Part shown: positions 34,271-34,372 of the stretch, one piece after another
Layout: each line of letters starts with the position of its first letter
How positions within the stretch are numbered: position 1 is the first letter of the stretch
Origin: Rhizobiaceae bacterium
GTDB taxonomy: Bacteria > Pseudomonadota > Alphaproteobacteria > Rhizobiales > Rhizobiaceae
DNA: 34,372 nucleotides
NCBI GenBank assembly: GCA_016742175.1
Contig: JACVCH010000028.1
Coordinates: 1 to 34,372 of the forward strand
Direction of reading: 5' to 3'
Notes under the pieces: generated by a model
Database searches by the model: none
The model's input: only the letters and a program-made list of their open reading frames with translations
What the model was told of the DNA's origin: nothing
Program-made: the position numbers and the translations under genes

Positions 34271-34372
34271 CGCCCCCCTCTGTCCTGCCGGACATCTCCC
34301 CCGCATGGGGGGAGATCACGCGGTGTCGGCGACGAGAATAATCTCCCCCCTCGCGGGGGAGATGTCCGGCAG
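34271..34372 (-). repeat. GC-rich double-hairpin palindromic repeat, copy 4, cut by window edge
   Basis: 102 bp are visible, upstream of the dehydrogenase gene. The arm hairpin is the GTCC-TGCC-GGAC form of copy 1. Its centre read in reverse matches that of copy 2 (CTCGTC, CCGACACCGCGTG), so this copy is inverted relative to copies 1-3. Confidence 0.88.

Overview
The window is about 34 kb of GC-rich, densely coding DNA from an alphaproteobacterium, most likely a member of the Hyphomicrobiales (Rhizobiales). The indications are a pca operon with an AraC-type pobR, a RutR-controlled reductive pyrimidine pathway (preTA, dihydropyrimidinase, beta-ureidopropionase, beta-alanine transaminase), a CtrA-type TTAA-N7-TTAA box, and GC-rich double-hairpin palindromes of a kind common in that order. 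No rRNA, tRNA, phage, insertion sequence or CRISPR is visible.

Region 1 (1-2401, minus strand) is the least ordinary part. An operon encodes a secreted subtilisin-like protease, a 73-residue Tat-exported peptide ending in SFSRR repeats, and an HPr-kinase-like protein cut by the window edge. The protease and the peptide have nearly the same 38-residue Tat leader, and the two small-gene junctions look like a precursor-peptide operon. I propose an uncharacterised peptide modification and processing system.

Region 2 (2461-9309) handles phenylacetate. A minus-strand operon paaI-paaK-tetR-paaX faces a plus-strand pair, a cytochrome P450 and paaZ. A near-perfect palindrome lies exactly between the -35 and -10 of the shared promoter region. 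Region 3 (9465-15005) converts 4-hydroxybenzoate to the beta-ketoadipate branch: pobR faces pobA-pcaC-pcaH-[relBE-like toxin-antitoxin]-pcaG-pcaB. The toxin-antitoxin pair separates the genes of the two subunits of one enzyme.

Region 4 (15057-29073) is mainly pyrimidine catabolism and uptake: an NMT1-type ABC transporter, a cupin, an operon for beta-alanine transaminase, a second cupin, ureidopropionase and dihydropyrimidinase, then rutR, a higBA toxin-antitoxin pair, an EamA exporter, and preT-preA. Matching RutR-like boxes stand in front of the transaminase operon and preT, linking the two operons. Together the enzymes would take uracil or thymine to dihydropyrimidine, N-carbamoyl-beta-amino acid, beta-amino acid and finally a semialdehyde.

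Region 5 (29159-34372) holds a 147-bp palindromic element, a fumarylpyruvate-hydrolase-like gene, a coiled-coil hypothetical protein behind a CtrA-like box, a small plus-strand ORF, and a two-gene operon for a dimethylglycine/sarcosine dehydrogenase and an isochorismatase-type hydrolase. Four copies of one GC-rich double-hairpin repeat are scattered over the window (7127, 9324, 17870, 34271).
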